From Streptoverticillium olivoreticuli subsp. olivoreticuli (lineage in GTDB: Bacteria; Actinomycetota; Actinomycetes; Streptomycetales; Streptomycetaceae): a stretch of 64,000 nucleotides of DNA. Of this stretch, positions 11,501-18,428 are shown piece after piece. The position numbers and the translations under genes are program-made. The notes under the pieces are model-generated. The model saw only the letters and a list, made by a program, of their open reading frames with translations. It had not been told where the DNA came from and ran no database searches. The stretch is taken from NCBI RefSeq assembly GCF_003391135.1, contig NZ_CP031455.1:7529501-7593500 (forward strand), written 5' to 3'. Numbering within the stretch: the stretch's first letter is position 1; each line of letters starts with the position of its first letter.

Positions 11501-13044
11501 TACAGCGAGTCGTAGATCTCCTGCCACTCCCCGACCCGGTCCGTGCCGTCCGCGGGCGCCTCGGCGGCGCTCTCCTCCGCCGGTACGACATAGCCGACGA
11601 GCCGCTTGTGGCCCGGCCTGTCCTCCCGGACCGCCACGGCCGCCTGGGCGACCCCGGGGTGCCCGGCGAGTACGGCCTCGACCTCGCCCGGCTCGACCCG
11701 GAAGCCGCGGATCTTCACCTGGTCGTCGCTGCGGCCGACGAACTCCAGGAGCCCGTCCGGGCCGCGCCGCACCAGGTCACCGGTGCGGAACAGCCGGGCA
11801 CCGGGCTCGCCCAGCGGGTCGGCGACGAAGCGCTCGGCGGTGAGCGCCGGGCGGTTCCAGTAGCCGCGCGCCAGCCCCGAGCCGCCGAGATAGAGCTCGC
11901 CGACCTCCCCGGGCGGCACCGGCGCCAGCCGTGGGCCGAGCACCTCCGCGCGCATCCCGGCCATCGCCGCGCCGATGGGCACGACCGTGCCCAGGACGCC
12001 GGGGTCGGCCACTCGGTGACAGGTGGCGAACGTGGTCGTCTCGGTCGGCCCGTAGCCGTTGACGACCGCGGTCTCCGGGCACGCCCGCAGCACCCGCCGG
12101 ACGGCCGCCGGGGAGACCGCGTCCCCGCCCGTCCACACCTCCCGCACCCCGAGGAAGCACCGCGGCGCCTCCTCGGCCAGCACCGAGAACAGGCCCGCGG
12201 TCACCCACAGCCCGGTGATCCCCGCGTCCGTGACGGCGGCGGCGACGCCCCGCGCGTCCAGGTCCCCGGGCGGCGCGACCACCACCGTCCCCCCGCACAG
12301 CAGCGGCACCCACAGCTCGTACGTCGAGGCGTCGAACGCGTGCGGCGAGTGCAGCAGCACCCGGCCGTGGGCGCCGCCGCGCCACGCCTGGTCGCGGGCG
12401 AGGCCGACCACGTTCTCATGGGTCACCGCGACGCCCTTGGGCGTGCCGGTCGAGCCGGAGGTGAACATCACATACGCCAACTGGCGTGGTTCGCAAGGGT
12501 GTACGCGGGTGGCCGGCGCCCCTTCGTCCGTGCCGTCCGCGTCGGCCATGGACACGGCCAGCACCTCGCGCCCCGCCGGGAGCTGTGCGTCCGGGGAACC
12601 ATCGGCCGTCAGGACGAGCTCCGCGCCGGTCTGCTCCAGGATCCACCGCAGCCGGGAGACGGGCTGCCGCGGGTCCAACGGGACGTAGGCGCCACCGGAC
12701 TTGACGACCGCGAGCAGGGATATGACGAGCTCGGCCGAACGGTCCATCAGCACCGCCACGGTGCCGCCCGGCTCCACGCCCGCCGCCGTCAGCCGCCGGG
12801 CCAGCCGGTCCGCGCGTGCGTCGAGCTCCCGGTAGGTCAGGGAGATCTCGGCGGTTCCCGCCCCCGCGGCGCCGCTCACGAGTGCTGTCGCGTCGGGGGT
12901 GAGCGCCGCCTGCCGGGCGAACGCCTCCGGAAGCGTCGCGGGGAGGACGTCCCCGTCGGGTGGGGTGGCGGGGTCGGTGGGGGATACGGAACGCGGAGCA
13001 CCGGCGGTGGGCCGGAGCGGGGCGGAGTGGTGCTGTGCGGACAC
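5521..13044 (-). CDS. Two-module NRPS with N-methyltransferase and reductase release domain (TleA-like)
   Basis: 2507 residues, GTG start with AGGAG ten bases before it. Domain order: A1 (FTSGSTGTPKG near 195) interrupted between motifs A8 and A9 by an N-methyltransferase (VLEIGVGTG near 565); A10 NGKVDRRRL near 930; PCP Ser near 984; condensation domain HHIACDGW near 1171 (LCL type); A2 (YTSGSTGRPKG near 1670); PCP near 2050; terminal reductase (GATGFLG near 2136, YTETK near 2293). Reading pocket residues by eye gives DAYWWGGTFK for A1, a Val-type code, and DGWTISGVCK for A2, an aromatic-looking code. The product would be an N-methyl-Val-aromatic dipeptide released as aldehyde or alcohol. 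This matches TleA/LtxA, which make N-methylvalyl-tryptophanol. No thioesterase or epimerase domain is seen. Confidence 0.92.
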   Translation of the reverse strand: MSAQHHSAPLRPTAGAPRSVSPTDPATPPDGDVLPATLPEAFARQAALTPDATALVSGAAGAGTAEISLTYRELDARADRLARRLTAAGVEPGGTVAVLMDRSAELVISLLAVVKSGGAYVPLDPRQPVSRLRWILEQTGAELVLTADGSPDAQLPAGREVLAVSMADADGTDEGAPATRVHPCEPRQLAYVMFTSGSTGTPKGVAVTHENVVGLARDQAWRGGAHGRVLLHSPHAFDASTYELWVPLLCGGTVVVAPPGDLDARGVAAAVTDAGITGLWVTAGLFSVLAEEAPRCFLGVREVWTGGDAVSPAAVRRVLRACPETAVVNGYGPTETTTFATCHRVADPGVLGTVVPIGAAMAGMRAEVLGPRLAPVPPGEVGELYLGGSGLARGYWNRPALTAERFVADPLGEPGARLFRTGDLVRRGPDGLLEFVGRSDDQVKIRGFRVEPGEVEAVLAGHPGVAQAAVAVREDRPGHKRLVGYVVPAEESAAEAPADGTDRVGEWQEIYDSLYSDVARARFGEDFSGWNSSYDGGPIPAAQMREWRDATVARIRELRPRRVLEIGVGTGLLMSRLAPHCDAYWGTDLSGRVIEALRHLVRQDPGLADRVELRAGAADDTAELPTGFFDTVVVNSVTQYFPDAHYLADVLAKAVGLLAPGGSVFIGDVRNLRLLRCFHTDVRLRQDGLPADPAAVRAAVEHGMVREKELLVDPAFFAELAAGLPGAVGSEVRVKRGRSVNELTRYRYDAVLRKLSPGEQASVPVRELSWGREVRSPDGLAALLRAEPPAGDVRLTGVPDSRLAPVAEALRELDGGTGRVRTLSARDDAGTDALERLHELADGLGLRASATWSAADDGTLDVFLTLRQPGSAVGGPAPGVPLTSLVNAPAAARDTGALVSSVRAFLRERLPEYLVPTATVVLDSLPLTANGKVDRRRLPEPGTGSAEGGRAPRNPLEELLCGLFADILGVSGVTVDDSFFTLGGHSLSATRLSARLRSVLGLELPVRAVFETPTVAGLAEAVREASAGDRPPLVPAERPEEVPLSFAQRRLWFLDHLQGPGAAYNVPLVLDLDGELDRAALEAALGDVLARHESLRTVFPETAGVPRQLVLDGAAVRPRLEVSAVAPEELDAAVAAAVRRPFDLAAEIPVRARLFTAGPGRHVLALAVHHIACDGWSLAPLWRDLATAYAARRDGAAPDVAPLPVQYADYALWQHRMLGDEADPASLASRQIAYWTEALSGLPECAELPVDRPRPQVASHRGDTLHFTVDADLHRRITELAGRCGASPFMVVHAALVTLLTKLGAGPDIAVGTPVAGRTDHALDGLVGFFVNTLVLRTDASGNPAFRDLLARVRETDLAAYAHQDVPFERLVDALAPARGLAHHPLFQVLLALQNAPQGEAELPGLTVAERAVNTGACRFDLSLSLRERHGADQRPQGMDGVAEYSTDLFDRSTVERLVRRFLRLLDAVTADPGRRLGSLEVLLPDERERLLARSGDDTPGTDPGHLPQLFEAQVKRTPDATALIHDDGAGPVRTLTFRELNARANQLARYLIGCGAGPERFVAIALPRDADSVVATLAVLKAGAAYLPLDAGYPATRLAYMAEDARPAILLTDSRTCPPLPDGTGTRTVVLDRDETRRAVALCWETDVADGERLAPLSCGAPAYVIYTSGSTGRPKGVVVTHAGVSGVVEAQVRRFGVTASSRILQFASHSFDGAVWELCGGLLTGATLVMAPAELTAPGPELAALVERHRVTHATLPPAALSVMEPGELPSLRWLITSGEAPSAETVRRWSAGRRFLNGYGPTETTVCATLSAPLSGDGTPPIGRPTVGARAYVLDRDLCLVPPGVPGELHVSGAGLARGYLHRAGLTAERFVADPFGAPGGRMYRTGDTVRWNADGELEFIGRTDGQIKIRGFRIEPGEVEAVLGGHPGVAQAVVVPRKDARGGTYLAAYAVPAGDAPGLDGAGLRDRLAGLLPGYMVPSAVVVLDSLPVTATGKVDRSALPEPDFGALSTGREPRNPRERILCELFAEVLGVPRVTIDDGFFDLGGHSLLVTRVISGLRRRLGVELPVRTLFERQSVAALLEAVDGPAAPGGTYAPARADLAAEAVLDPAITVGRAADGTRAEGRETILLTGATGFLGAFLLRELLDRTSADIHCLVRADDAAQADRRIRRNMAEYGLWNEFSRSRIVAVPGDLEKPLLGLSPERFDALAARLDAVYHNGARVSAVDPYDRLRAANVAGTREVLRLAAGFATPVHHISTAAVSVGTDEHPGPVPESHRVRPEAVLPGGYTETKWVAEQLVWEAAARGLPVTVHRCGRISGHTVSGAGSSRDVFWQLVRAMLVLGAAPRPADDGTAPVVDLIPADWAAAAIVHLSRTPGTEGLAHHLTCPSPVPFETVLGHLRAYGYRLDTLDLDDWTATLRQRADAAADGGPGAGEGLLDAAVLLTDTLPALARVGRIHLDRANTLAGLAGSGPAFPPLDGELIRNYADFFVSSGFFPPPAAH

Positions 13045-13500
13045 GCGTCAACAACTCCTCTGCACAGGCTTCCCGGAGCACGGCGGCGCCGACTCTCTCC
13101 GGTTGGCCGCATGTGGACAGGGCACACCCATTCGCCGGGGCCATGCACCAGCGAACGATGTGTGGCGATCGTGTCGCGGAACGTCGTGATGCGGACCACC
13201 GCCGTGCATGATCCGGCCGTTCTTGCGAAGCGGATGCCCGACCCTGACCGTAACCAGCGGTAATGCGCAGGTGTGGATGGCGGTCCCGGGCATTCCGCCG
13301 CCGCGGACCGGACGGATCCCCGGTCGGGCTCCGGTCCCGGCTGAGGCGGGTCGACCGTACGCGCGAAGGGCGGCAAGTTGGCCGGAACATAGGCCCGATA
13401 ACGGGATCCCGGGCAATTGTCGGGCAAAGCTCTGACAGCGCCCGCCGCACGGTGGGAAGATCGCGCTCGTTTTTGCCGTCACCACGCACAGGGAGTCACG
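13045..13500. other. Divergent intergenic region of the NRPS and prenyltransferase genes
   Basis: These 456 bases separate two divergent starts and must hold both promoters. The prenyltransferase ATG has AGGGAG upstream; the NRPS GTG has AGGAG. I found no convincing -10/-35 pair and no strong palindrome. No regulator gene lies beside the cluster, so control is probably supplied from elsewhere. Confidence 0.5.
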
Positions 13501-14676
13501 ATGGAGTCCGCAGGTCCCGGCACCGGCCCCCAACCGCCCCGCCCGTCAGGCGATTTCACCCCGGACACGGGCGTCATAGCCGAGATGACCGGCCGCCCGA
13601 CGCGCTTCGACTCCGACCGCTACCGGCCCACCGACACCTACGCGGAGGTGGCCTGCGACAAGGTGCTCCGCGCCTACGAGGGCCTCGGGACCGACGGCGG
13701 GGACCGGGAGCCGCTCCTCGCGTTCCTGCGCGACCTCACCGATCCCTGGGGCGAACTCCCCGTCGGCATACCCCCCGAGGACGCCTGCTGGGTCTCCATC
13801 GACGGCATGCCCCTGGAGACCTCGGTCGCCTGGGCCGGGCGCAAGGCCGGGGTCCGGCTCTCCCTGGAGTCCCCCAGGGGCCCCGCGAAGCGCCGGATGG
13901 AGGACGGCATGGCCCTCACCCGGCGGCTGGCCGGCCGCCCCGGCGTCTCCGTCGACCCCTGCCTCCGGGTCGAGGACCTCTTCACCGACGACGACCCGCA
14001 GGGATACTTCACCATCGCCCACGCGGTGGCCTGGGTCCCCGGCGGCCACCCCCGCTACAAGATCTTCCTCAACCCGGCGGTCCGTGGCCGGGAACAGGCC
14101 GCCGCCCGTACGGAAGAGGCCATGGTCCGCCTCGGCCTGGAGCGGCCCTGGCGCGCCCTCACCGAACACCTCGGCGGCGCGTACGGCCCGGAGCACGAAC
14201 CCGCCGCCCTGGCCATGGACCTCGTGCCCGGCGACGACTTCCGGGTCCAGGTCTACCTCGCGCACTCCGGGGTGTCCGCCGACGCGATCGACGCGAAGTC
14301 GGCCGTCGCCGCGGACCACGTACCGGGCTCCTTCGCCCACGCGCTGCGCAGCATCAACGGCGCTGACGGCACCCCCGAATGGAAGCGGAAGCCGCCGGTG
14401 ACGGCCTTCTCCTTCGGCCCGGGGAAGGCCGTGCCCGGTGCGACGCTGTACGTTCCGATGATCCCTGTGCACGAGAGCGACGCGGCGGCGCGGGAGCGGG
14501 TGGCGGCGTTTCTGCGCTCGGAGGGCGTCGACCCGTCGTCGTATGTGTCGGTGCTCGACGCGATCTCCGACCGCCCGCTGCCGGGGTCGCGCACACAGAA
14601 CTTCATCTCCTACCGGGGCGGTGACTCACCGCGCTTCTCGGTTTACCTCGCGCCGGGGGTCTACCGGGAGGTGTAG
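13501..14676 (+). CDS. Aromatic (indole) prenyltransferase, DMATS/TleC-like
   Basis: A 391-residue protein that I assign to the DMATS-type aromatic prenyltransferase superfamily (beta/alpha barrel). The strands repeat the Arg/Lys-hydrophobic-Tyr pattern of the pyrophosphate shield: PRYKIFLNP, FRVQVYLAHSG, GATLYVPMIPV and PRFSVYLAPGVYREV at the C-terminus. The start at 13501 is preceded by AGGGAG; an in-frame upstream codon at 13417 lacks one. It is divergent from the NRPS. In teleocidin, lyngbyatoxin and pendolmycin biosynthesis a TleC/LtxC/MpnD enzyme attaches a geranyl or dimethylallyl group to C7 of the indolactam; the same role is inferred here. Prenyl chain length cannot be read from the sequence. 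No TleD-like methyltransferase is in the window. Confidence 0.82.
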   Translation: MESAGPGTGPQPPRPSGDFTPDTGVIAEMTGRPTRFDSDRYRPTDTYAEVACDKVLRAYEGLGTDGGDREPLLAFLRDLTDPWGELPVGIPPEDACWVSIDGMPLETSVAWAGRKAGVRLSLESPRGPAKRRMEDGMALTRRLAGRPGVSVDPCLRVEDLFTDDDPQGYFTIAHAVAWVPGGHPRYKIFLNPAVRGREQAAARTEEAMVRLGLERPWRALTEHLGGAYGPEHEPAALAMDLVPGDDFRVQVYLAHSGVSADAIDAKSAVAADHVPGSFAHALRSINGADGTPEWKRKPPVTAFSFGPGKAVPGATLYVPMIPVHESDAAARERVAAFLRSEGVDPSSYVSVLDAISDRPLPGSRTQNFISYRGGDSPRFSVYLAPGVYREV

Positions 14677-14680
14677 GGGG

Positions 14681-14870
14681 TTTGTTTCCCCAGCCCCGCC
14701 CCTTCCCGGCTGCATCCGATATGCGGCTCCGCCGCGTGAGGGGCTCGTGCCCCAGGCCCCCGGCTGTCCCGCCGTTGCCGCCTGCGGCGGGAGCTCCCTG
14801 CGGGAGCGTCCTCAAACGCCGGACGGGCTGGAAAATCCAGCCTGTCCGGCGCTGGGGAACAAGCCCCGCA
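14681..14870 (+). repeat. Intergenic hairpin repeat, copy R1
   Basis: First of three related intergenic elements. It shares with copy R2 (37879-38090) long near-identical blocks, including CCCGCCCCTTCCCGGCTGCA, TATGCGGCTCCGCCGCGTG and TCAAACGCCGGACGGGCTG, followed by a pairing arm. It lies between the convergent prenyltransferase and hydrolase genes and contains the hairpin listed next. Confidence 0.75.
14817..14851 (+). terminator. Hairpin of repeat R1, probable terminator
   Basis: CGCCGGACGGGCTGG pairs with CCAGCCTGTCCGGCG (15 bp, one G-T pair) across a five-base AAAAT loop. Downstream of the prenyltransferase and before the opposing hydrolase stop, it fits a terminator, although no T-run follows. 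Confidence 0.6.
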
Positions 14871-14877
14871 GGGCAAC

Positions 14878-16458
14878 CTAGTCGCGCACCGGGACCGAGA
14901 GTGTCGGTGCCGTGAAGGACAAGCGTGCCCCCGCCGGGTTGTGGGAGATGTAGAGCGGGTCCACCGAGTCCACCACCAGCGCCAGCCGATGCCCCGCAGG
15001 GACGTCGTACGCCGTGGCGTAGAGCGACAGATCCACCCCGAACCCCCGCCCCGGCACCTCGTCCCGGAAGGTGTACGGCGCGTGGCTGATCAACTTGCCC
15101 ACGCCCAGCGGGCCCACGTCGTAGAGATAGGCGACGGCCGTCCCCGTGTCCTTGGTGCTCGTCATCGTCGTCCGCACCTGCACGCTGCCCCGGATCCGCT
15201 GCCCGGCCCCGTACGGCCCGGTCTGCCACACGGCGGCGTACGTCCGGGAGAGGAACGGGACGGACACCATCGGCGGGATCTTCAGGAACTGGTCGAGCGC
15301 GCCCGAGAGGATGACGGTGCCGCCGTTCGCGCCCGAGTCGACGCCGGTGCGGATCTCCCGCGCGCCGTCCATCGGCACCGCGCGCCGGTTCCGCTCGACG
15401 TCCGCCCAGGTCGCGTACGACTCGTAGCCGCCGCCGGAGCGGGAGGAGAGCTGTACGGGCGCCTCGCGGTCGATGCCGTTGTCCTCGCCCTTGAGGTAGC
15501 GGTCGAACCAGCGGTGGGCGTGGGTCCAGGTGTCGTTGGGCAGTCCGAGCAGCCCCGTGGCCTCGGCGGTGGCGTGGTCGCCGGGCCGGAACTCCAGGCG
15601 CTTGGGGCCGGTCAGCCGCTCGTAGAACTTCGCGTACTGATTGGGGGTGAAGAGCGAGTCGCCCCAGGCGTTGCCCAGCATGACGGCGGTGCCCTGGGCG
15701 TTGATGCGGTCGAGGTAGGTGGCGGGGGAGCGCTTCGCGCCCCAGGCCAGCATGTCCTTCTCCTTCGACAGGTCGTTGCCGAGGAAGTCCCGCAGGATCC
15801 GCTGGAGTTCGTCGCCGGGTCTGCCGGTGAGGTTGCCCAGGCCGCCGAGCAGCTCGGCGGCCTGCCGGTGCTGGGTGCGGTCGCCGTAGATCGACTCGAT
15901 GAGGTCGGCCCAGCCGCTCAGCGCGGTGACCGCCTTGACGCGCTTGTCGAACGCCGCGGCCATCAGGCTGATGCCCGCCCCGTACGAGACCCCGCCCATG
16001 CCGACCCGTTCGGGGTCGGCGGGGGTGTTGGCGAGCGCCCAGTCGATGACCTTGGAGGCGTCGGCGATGTCCTGCGGCCCGGCCGTCTCGATCTTCCCGC
16101 CGGAGAGCCAGAAGCCGCGGGCGGTGTAACTGACCACGACATAGCCGGACTCGGCGAGCTGCTTGGCCTGGGCGATGTACTCCAGCTGCGGCATGGCCCA
16201 GCTGGTGGGCAGCACGATCAGGGGGTGGCGGCGCCCGCCGCCGGTGTCGCCGGGGGCGAAGACGTTGCCCTTCAGGGTGATGCCGCCGGAGCCGGGGAGG
16301 TCGGTGAACCGGACGGACGCGGCGGCGTGGCCCACCGCGGCCGGGCGGTCCGGCGCGGCCTGTGCCGCGGGGGCGAATCCGAGGGCGGTGCCGGCCAGCA
16401 GCGCGGCGGAGGCGGCGCCGACCGCCGTGGCGCGCAGGGCCTTGCGAGGGTGTCGCAC
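14878..16458 (-). CDS. Secreted CocE/NonD-type alpha/beta hydrolase (X-Pro peptidase S15-like)
   Basis: A 526-residue exported hydrolase. I choose the GTG at 16458 because AGGAG lies seven bases upstream; an earlier ATG at 16509 would add an unlikely leader. The N-terminus has basic residues, then a hydrophobic stretch rich in Ala/Leu/Gly ending in a probable AQA cleavage site. The catalytic core shows SYTARGFWLSGG, the nucleophile elbow GGVSYGAG, an acidic-residue region and FRPGDHATAEA with the probable catalytic His, then a C-terminal jelly-roll like those of cocaine esterase and X-prolyl dipeptidyl aminopeptidase. It would cleave esters or dipeptide linkages outside the cell. Substrate unknown. 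Its promoter region carries an unusual set of GTNAC repeats. Confidence 0.82.
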   Translation of the reverse strand: MRHPRKALRATAVGAASAALLAGTALGFAPAAQAAPDRPAAVGHAAASVRFTDLPGSGGITLKGNVFAPGDTGGGRRHPLIVLPTSWAMPQLEYIAQAKQLAESGYVVVSYTARGFWLSGGKIETAGPQDIADASKVIDWALANTPADPERVGMGGVSYGAGISLMAAAFDKRVKAVTALSGWADLIESIYGDRTQHRQAAELLGGLGNLTGRPGDELQRILRDFLGNDLSKEKDMLAWGAKRSPATYLDRINAQGTAVMLGNAWGDSLFTPNQYAKFYERLTGPKRLEFRPGDHATAEATGLLGLPNDTWTHAHRWFDRYLKGEDNGIDREAPVQLSSRSGGGYESYATWADVERNRRAVPMDGAREIRTGVDSGANGGTVILSGALDQFLKIPPMVSVPFLSRTYAAVWQTGPYGAGQRIRGSVQVRTTMTSTKDTGTAVAYLYDVGPLGVGKLISHAPYTFRDEVPGRGFGVDLSLYATAYDVPAGHRLALVVDSVDPLYISHNPAGARLSFTAPTLSVPVRD

Positions 16459-16530
16459 GGTCACACTCCTGAGGTCGGTGCCGCGCTGGTGGTACGGGGG
16501 GTGCGGCACTCCGAAGCGAAGTGACTCGAC

Positions 16531-16585
16531 GGTAACCTCGGTGACTTACCAAGGGTAATGGTCACGTGAGTTACGCGTGGGTAAC
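16531..16585. promoter_or_regulatory. Cluster of GTNAC inverted repeats upstream of the secreted hydrolase
   Basis: Within 55 bases there are GGTAACC (16531), GTGACTTACC (16541), GGTAATGGTCAC (16554-16565), GTTAC (16570) and GTAAC (16581). TTACC-AAG-GGTAA and GTTAC-N6-GTAAC are inverted repeats. The block lies between the hmp stop and the hydrolase start, so it most likely controls the hydrolase. The binding regulator is unknown. Confidence 0.45.
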
Positions 16586-16628
16586 GATCTGCCCCGGGTG
16601 CCGCTCCCCGTACTCAGCCGACGGTCCG

Positions 16629-17819
16629 TCAGGCGCCCTCGCCCAGCCACAGATCCGGGCCGAACACCTCGTAGTGGATGTCGGCCGCCGCCACGCCCGC
16701 CGCCAGGAGTTGCGTACGGACCGAGCGGAGGAAGGGCAGCGGTCCGCAGAGGTAGGCCGTGGTGCCCGCGGGGATGTCGATGGCGGCGAGGTCGGCGCGG
16801 CCCGTGCGGTCGGCGGGGTGGCCGGCCTCCGGCTCCTCGTACCAGACATGCGCGACCGCGTCCGGGAGCTTGCCCGTCAGCTGGCGGAGGTCGGTGCGGA
16901 AGGCGTGCGTGGACTCGCTGCGGTCGGCGTGGACGGCGATCACCCGGCGGGTGGCGCCGGTGGCCGCCAGGTGGGAGAGCATCCCGATCATCGGGGTGCA
17001 GCCGATGCCCGCGGAGGCGAGGAGCACGGGCGCGTCGCCGCCGGCCAGCACCACATCCCCGAAGGGGGCGCTGACCAGCAGGGTGTCGCCCACGCCGAGC
17101 CGCTCGTGGAGGTGGTGCGAGACCTCGCCGTCCGGGTCGCCCGCGAGCCGCTTGACGGAGAACTGGAGCGCGTCGTCGGGGTGGCCGGAGAGGCTGTACT
17201 GGCGGATCTGCCGGGCGCCGTCGGGGAGTTCCACCTGGACGGAGACGTACTGGCCGGGGCGGGAGGCGGGCAGCGGCCGCCCGTCCAGGGGCCGGACGAG
17301 GAAGGTGGTGACCTCGGCGGTCTCCCGGAGCCGGCCGACGACGCGGTACGGGGCGAGGGTGTCGCCGTCCGGGGCGCCGGCCTCCTCGTGGAGCCGGGCC
17401 TCGATCGCGATGAGGGCATTGGCCATCAGCCAGTAGACCTCGTCCCAGGCGGCGGCGACCTCGGGGGTGACGGCGTCGCCCAGCACCTCGGCGATCGCGG
17501 CGAAGAGGTGCCGCTGCACCAGCGGGTACTGCGCGGGGGTGATGCCGAGCGAGGCGTGCTTGTGGGCGATGCGCGAGAGCATCGCGTCGGGGCGGACCTC
17601 CGGGTGCTCGACCAGCGCGGTGGCGAAGGCGGCGATGGCGCCCGCGAGGGCCTGGCGCTGGGTGCCGTTGGCCTGGTTGCCCCGGTTGAAGAGGTCGCGC
17701 AGCAGGTCGGGCCGGTCGGTGAAGAGCTTGTCGTAGAAGAGCGGGGTGATCTCGCCGATGGCGCCGCCGACGGCGGGGAGGGTGGCGCGGACGATCTCGG
17801 TCGACCTGGTGGACAGCAT
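16629..17819 (-). CDS. hmp: Flavohaemoglobin, nitric oxide dioxygenase
   Basis: A 396-residue protein with an N-terminal globin domain (about 1-140, KHASLGI around the proximal His), an FAD domain (about 150-260, RQYSLSG) and an NAD-binding domain (about 265-396, GIGCTPMIGML and YLCGPLPF). It oxidises NO to nitrate with O2 and NADH/NADPH in the cytosol. The ATG at 17819 has AGGAG five bases upstream and gives the standard Hmp length. It lies directly downstream of the nsrR gene on the same strand, and an NsrR-type inverted repeat stands 24 bases before the start, so it is almost certainly repressed by NsrR and induced by NO. Confidence 0.95.
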   Translation of the reverse strand: MLSTRSTEIVRATLPAVGGAIGEITPLFYDKLFTDRPDLLRDLFNRGNQANGTQRQALAGAIAAFATALVEHPEVRPDAMLSRIAHKHASLGITPAQYPLVQRHLFAAIAEVLGDAVTPEVAAAWDEVYWLMANALIAIEARLHEEAGAPDGDTLAPYRVVGRLRETAEVTTFLVRPLDGRPLPASRPGQYVSVQVELPDGARQIRQYSLSGHPDDALQFSVKRLAGDPDGEVSHHLHERLGVGDTLLVSAPFGDVVLAGGDAPVLLASAGIGCTPMIGMLSHLAATGATRRVIAVHADRSESTHAFRTDLRQLTGKLPDAVAHVWYEEPEAGHPADRTGRADLAAIDIPAGTTAYLCGPLPFLRSVRTQLLAAGVAAADIHYEVFGPDLWLGEGA

Positions 17820-17842
17820 CGGGGCTCCTGACGCTCGACTGG

Positions 17843-17865
17843 AATTGGTATCTGAGATTCGCATT
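17843..17865 (-). promoter_or_regulatory. NsrR operator upstream of hmp
   Basis: An 11-1-11 imperfect inverted repeat, AATTGGTATCT-G-AGATTCGCATT on the plus strand, with 8 of 11 positions symmetric. The spacing and the AATT ends are what is known of Streptomyces NsrR sites. It lies just before the hmp ribosome site. Confidence 0.75.
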
Positions 17866-17909
17866 TAACGGTGCGCTGCGGCCTCGGTGGAGGGGTGGGG
17901 GTTTCGCGG

Positions 17910-18353
17910 TCAGTCCCCGGGGCCGGTGCCCAGGCTCAGCAGGAGGGGGCCCGTCGGCGGAGCCGTCAGCTCTTCGACGGTGATCGGGTCCAGGGCGGCG
18001 AAGAACGCCTCCTGGGCCTCGCGCAGCGCGCCGCGCAGCCTGCACGCGGCACGCAGCGGGCACGGCGGGTCGTCCTCGCAGCCGACGACGTCGCCCGCGC
18101 CCTCCAGCTCGCGCACCAGGCGGCCGATCGAGGCCGCCCGGCCGGCGGCGGTGAGCGTGAGCCCGCCGCCCCGGCCCCGGCGGGCCTCGACGACCCCCAG
18201 GTGCTGGAGTCTGCTGACGACCTTGGCGGCGTGCGTGTACGGCACGCCGACCGCGCCGGCCACCTCCCGGGTGGTCGGCGCCTCCTCGTCGCCCGCCACC
18301 GCGAGGCGCATGGCGATGCGCAGCGCGATGTCGGTGCCCTTGGTGAGTCGCAC
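17910..18353 (-). CDS. nsrR: NO-sensing Rrf2-family repressor NsrR
   Basis: A 147-residue Rrf2 regulator with an N-terminal winged helix (TREVAGAVGVPYTHAAKVVSRL) and three Cys spaced C-x5-C-x5-C (GCEDDPPCPLRAAC), which bind the [4Fe-4S] cluster in S. coelicolor NsrR. With the GTG at 18353 as start the protein begins VRLTKGTD, placing Asp at position 8, the fourth cluster ligand known from that protein; this supports the start. NO destroys the cluster and lifts repression of hmp. There is no ribosome site, and a promoter places transcription at the GTG, so the message is probably leaderless and self-repressed. Confidence 0.93.
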   Translation of the reverse strand: MRLTKGTDIALRIAMRLAVAGDEEAPTTREVAGAVGVPYTHAAKVVSRLQHLGVVEARRGRGGGLTLTAAGRAASIGRLVRELEGAGDVVGCEDDPPCPLRAACRLRGALREAQEAFFAALDPITVEELTAPPTGPLLLSLGTGPGD

Positions 18354-18359
18354 GGTTCG

Positions 18360-18389
18360 ACTGTAATTAATTGGCTTCTGGGAGTCCAA
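18360..18389 (-). promoter_or_regulatory. Leaderless nsrR promoter
   Basis: On the minus strand TTGGAC (18389-18384) and TACAGT (18365-18360) are separated by 18 bases. The -10 ends six bases before the GTG at 18353, so transcription would begin at the start codon. Confidence 0.65.
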
Positions 18390-18391
18390 TT
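18369..18391 (-). promoter_or_regulatory. NsrR autoregulatory operator
   Basis: AATTGGCTTCT-G-GGAGTCCAATT, an 11-1-11 inverted repeat with 8 of 11 positions symmetric. It covers the -35 and spacer of the nsrR promoter, so bound NsrR would block its own transcription. It shares the AATTGG half with the hmp operator. Confidence 0.75.
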
Positions 18392-18392
18392 A

Positions 18393-18417
18393 ACCGGGGC
18401 CCGCCGTGGGCCCCGGT
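18393..18417 (-). terminator. Terminator after the ammonia-lyase gene
   Basis: CCGGGGCCC pairs with GGGCCCCGG (extended by an A-T pair) around a GCCGT loop, 12 bases beyond the lyase stop on the minus strand and followed by TTAATT. It closes the minus-strand cluster operon and insulates nsrR. Confidence 0.7.
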
Positions 18418-18428
18418 CGAGCGGCCCG

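Noticed and set aside
5479..13263. Very long plus-strand open frames opposite the NRPS
   Set aside because: They are antisense shadows of the GC-rich NRPS gene: Arg/Gly/Pro/Val-rich, no domain, while the minus strand has complete NRPS motifs.
13045..13500. Possible small regulator gene between NRPS and prenyltransferase
   Set aside because: Frames there lack normal third-position GC bias and any HTH pattern.
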